From contig CABUWR010000075.1 of the NCBI GenBank assembly GCA_902495265.1, forward strand, positions 1 to 6,659: a stretch of 6,659 nt of DNA. The letters are read 5' to 3'. The notes under the pieces are model-generated. The model did no database searches and was not told the DNA's origin. It was given only the letters and a program-made list of their open reading frames with translations. The position numbers and the translations under genes are program-made. Origin of the DNA: an uncultured Collinsella sp. GTDB taxonomy: Bacteria; Actinomycetota; Coriobacteriia; Coriobacteriales; Coriobacteriaceae. Position 1 is the first letter of the stretch; the number at the start of each line of letters is the position of its first letter. Positions 6,159-6,659 of this stretch are shown piece after piece.

Positions 6159-6247
6159 GAGTAGTCATTGGGGACGTTCTTGAATGACTAGTCGTTTAAG
6201 AACGTCCCCAACGACTAGTCGTTTAAGAACGTCCCCAATGACTACTC
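6159..6247. repeat. 89-bp compound repeat: 23-bp perfect inverted arms enclosing 27-bp-period direct copies
   Basis: Outer arms 6159-6181 (GAGTAGTCATTGGGG.. to ..TTCTT) and 6225-6247 are perfect 23-bp inverted repeats. Inside, the 26-mer GACTAGTCGTTT..CCCCAA occurs twice in direct orientation (6186-6211 and 6213-6238, identical, period 27). A third copy in inverted orientation (6168-6193) matches 24 of 26 and overlaps the first by GACTAGTC. The 44 bp at 6168-6211 are therefore a near-palindrome, and AACGACTAGTCGTT (6210-6223) is a perfect one. No T-run accompanies it and no gene is inside. It resembles a BIME-like cluster of REP units in the metG-ThrE gap. Confidence 0.8.
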
Positions 6248-6307
6248 CGACAACGTCGATGTATTGGCAACGCCAGCGAGCGGGTCGCATTTGTGACAAG
6301 GTGACGT

Positions 6308-6343
6308 GAAACGAAAGGGCGCTGACCTTCTGGTCGCGCCCTT
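6308..6343 (-). terminator. Probable terminator after metG
   Basis: Read on the minus strand, AAGGGCGC GACC (6343-6332) pairs with GGTC GCGCCCTT (6327-6324 and 6322-6315) around the loop AGAA, with one bulged A (6323). It is followed by TCGTTTCA, a broken T-run. It lies 78 bp beyond the metG stop. The broken T-run makes it weaker than the hairpin at 3425-3457. Reading in the plus direction gives no T-run, so it serves metG only. Confidence 0.65.
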
Positions 6344-6370
6344 GAAGTTGAACGTCAGATTGCCCAAATG

Positions 6371-6418
6371 CGGCCCGCGCAGCGTCGGGCCGTTACGCGG
6401 TTCGTAGAACCGCGTAAC
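6371..6418. repeat. Two consecutive hairpins directly behind metG
   Basis: GTTACGCGGTTC (6392-6403), loop GTA, GAACCGCGTAAC (6407-6418) is a perfect 12-bp stem starting 3 nt after the metG stop codon. CGGCCCG (6371-6377) and CGGGCCG (6386-6392) make a second, 7-bp stem with an 8-nt loop, sharing base 6392. Neither has a T-run on the minus strand. They may protect the mRNA 3' end from exonucleases, or the first may be another short palindromic repeat unit. Confidence 0.55.
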
Positions 6419-6421
6419 TAG

Positions 6422-6659
6422 TTAGTACATCTTTGCGCCGGCAGGGATGGAGGCATCGAGCTGGATCAGGTTGAGGCGCTCCTCGCCCTCCTCCTCGTGG
6501 ATGGCGCTGATGAGCATGCCGCAGCTGGGGATACCCATCATCTTGCGCGGAGGCAGGTTGGTGATGGCGAGCAGGGTCTTGCCGACCAGGTCCTCGGGCT
6601 CGTAGTACTCGTGAATACCGGAGAGGATGGTGCGGTCGGTGCCGGTGCCGTCGTCGAGC
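6422..6659 (-). CDS. metG: Methionyl-tRNA synthetase, C-terminal tRNA-binding domain (5' part outside the window)
   Basis: The last 78 codons of a gene entering from the right edge, first whole codon at 6658-6656, ending TAA at 6424-6422. The visible protein reads LDDGTGTDRTILSGIHEYYE, then PEDLVGKTLLAITNLPPRKM, MGIPSCGMLISA and a C-terminal IPAGAKMY. This is the second half of the OB-fold tRNA-binding domain (EMAP II/Trbp111 type) that ends many bacterial MetRS proteins. Hallmarks are SGI..YYEPEDLVGK, NLPPRKMMG and the G-x2-S-x-GM motif, here GIPSCGM. In MetRS this domain dimerises and grips the tRNA, aiding methionine charging in the cytoplasm. A free-standing Trbp111/CsaA-like protein, or a tRNA-binding domain elsewhere, cannot be fully excluded without the catalytic part, but PRK-MG-x2-S-x-GM strongly suggests MetG. 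Confidence 0.85.
   Translation of the reverse strand, partial: LDDGTGTDRTILSGIHEYYEPEDLVGKTLLAITNLPPRKMMGIPSCGMLISAIHEEEGEERLNLIQLDASIPAGAKMY

Noticed and set aside
6159..6247. Possible CRISPR array because of the repeated 26-mer
   Set aside because: There are only two direct copies with 1 nt between them and no spacers. The third copy is inverted, and no cas gene is present.

Overview
The window looks like chromosomal DNA of a high-GC actinobacterium of class Coriobacteriia, most likely a gut Collinsella or close relative. This placement is an inference from three things: the codon use, the set of proteins (a giant 2-hydroxyacyl-CoA dehydratase activase-like protein, a tandem DUF2798 membrane protein, a two-domain ThrE exporter), and short GTCCCC-containing inverted repeats between genes. 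No rRNA or tRNA gene is present to confirm it. All four genes lie on the minus strand, so biological order runs from high to low coordinates.

Reading right to left: the 3' end of metG (methionyl-tRNA synthetase, C-terminal tRNA-binding domain) is cut by the window edge at 6659. It is followed by a perfect 27-bp hairpin, a second hairpin and a probable terminator. An 89-bp compound inverted/direct repeat (6159-6247) then separates metG from a complete ThrE-family exporter gene (4486-6054). Directly at the ThrE stop codon sit two different inverted-repeat elements (4453-4485 and 4380-4452), then a strong terminator-like hairpin (4213-4267) only 48 nt before the start of a small membrane protein with two DUF2798 repeats (3624-4172). 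That gene is followed by about 165 nt of unannotated but strongly self-complementary sequence and a textbook rho-independent terminator (3425-3457).

Next comes a control region of about 90 bp with a perfect 21-bp palindrome overlapping the likely promoter. It drives a very large gene whose first 1114 codons fill 3342 down to 1 and which continues beyond the window. That product carries two complete BadF/BadG/BcrA/BcrD ATPase (activase) domains, each with its cluster-ligating cysteine pair, then a Cys-rich linker and a DUF2229/dehydratase-like region. It is probably an ATP-driven iron-sulfur electron-transfer protein for low-potential, anaerobic chemistry.

The genes look like separate transcription units rather than an operon, because every intergenic gap holds terminators and repeats. 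The most interesting items are the self-contained double-activase protein with its palindromic operator, the terminator placed as a leader in front of the DUF2798 gene, the structured region at 3458-3623, and the repeat elements. No CRISPR array, phage gene, toxin pair or recognisable defence system was seen.
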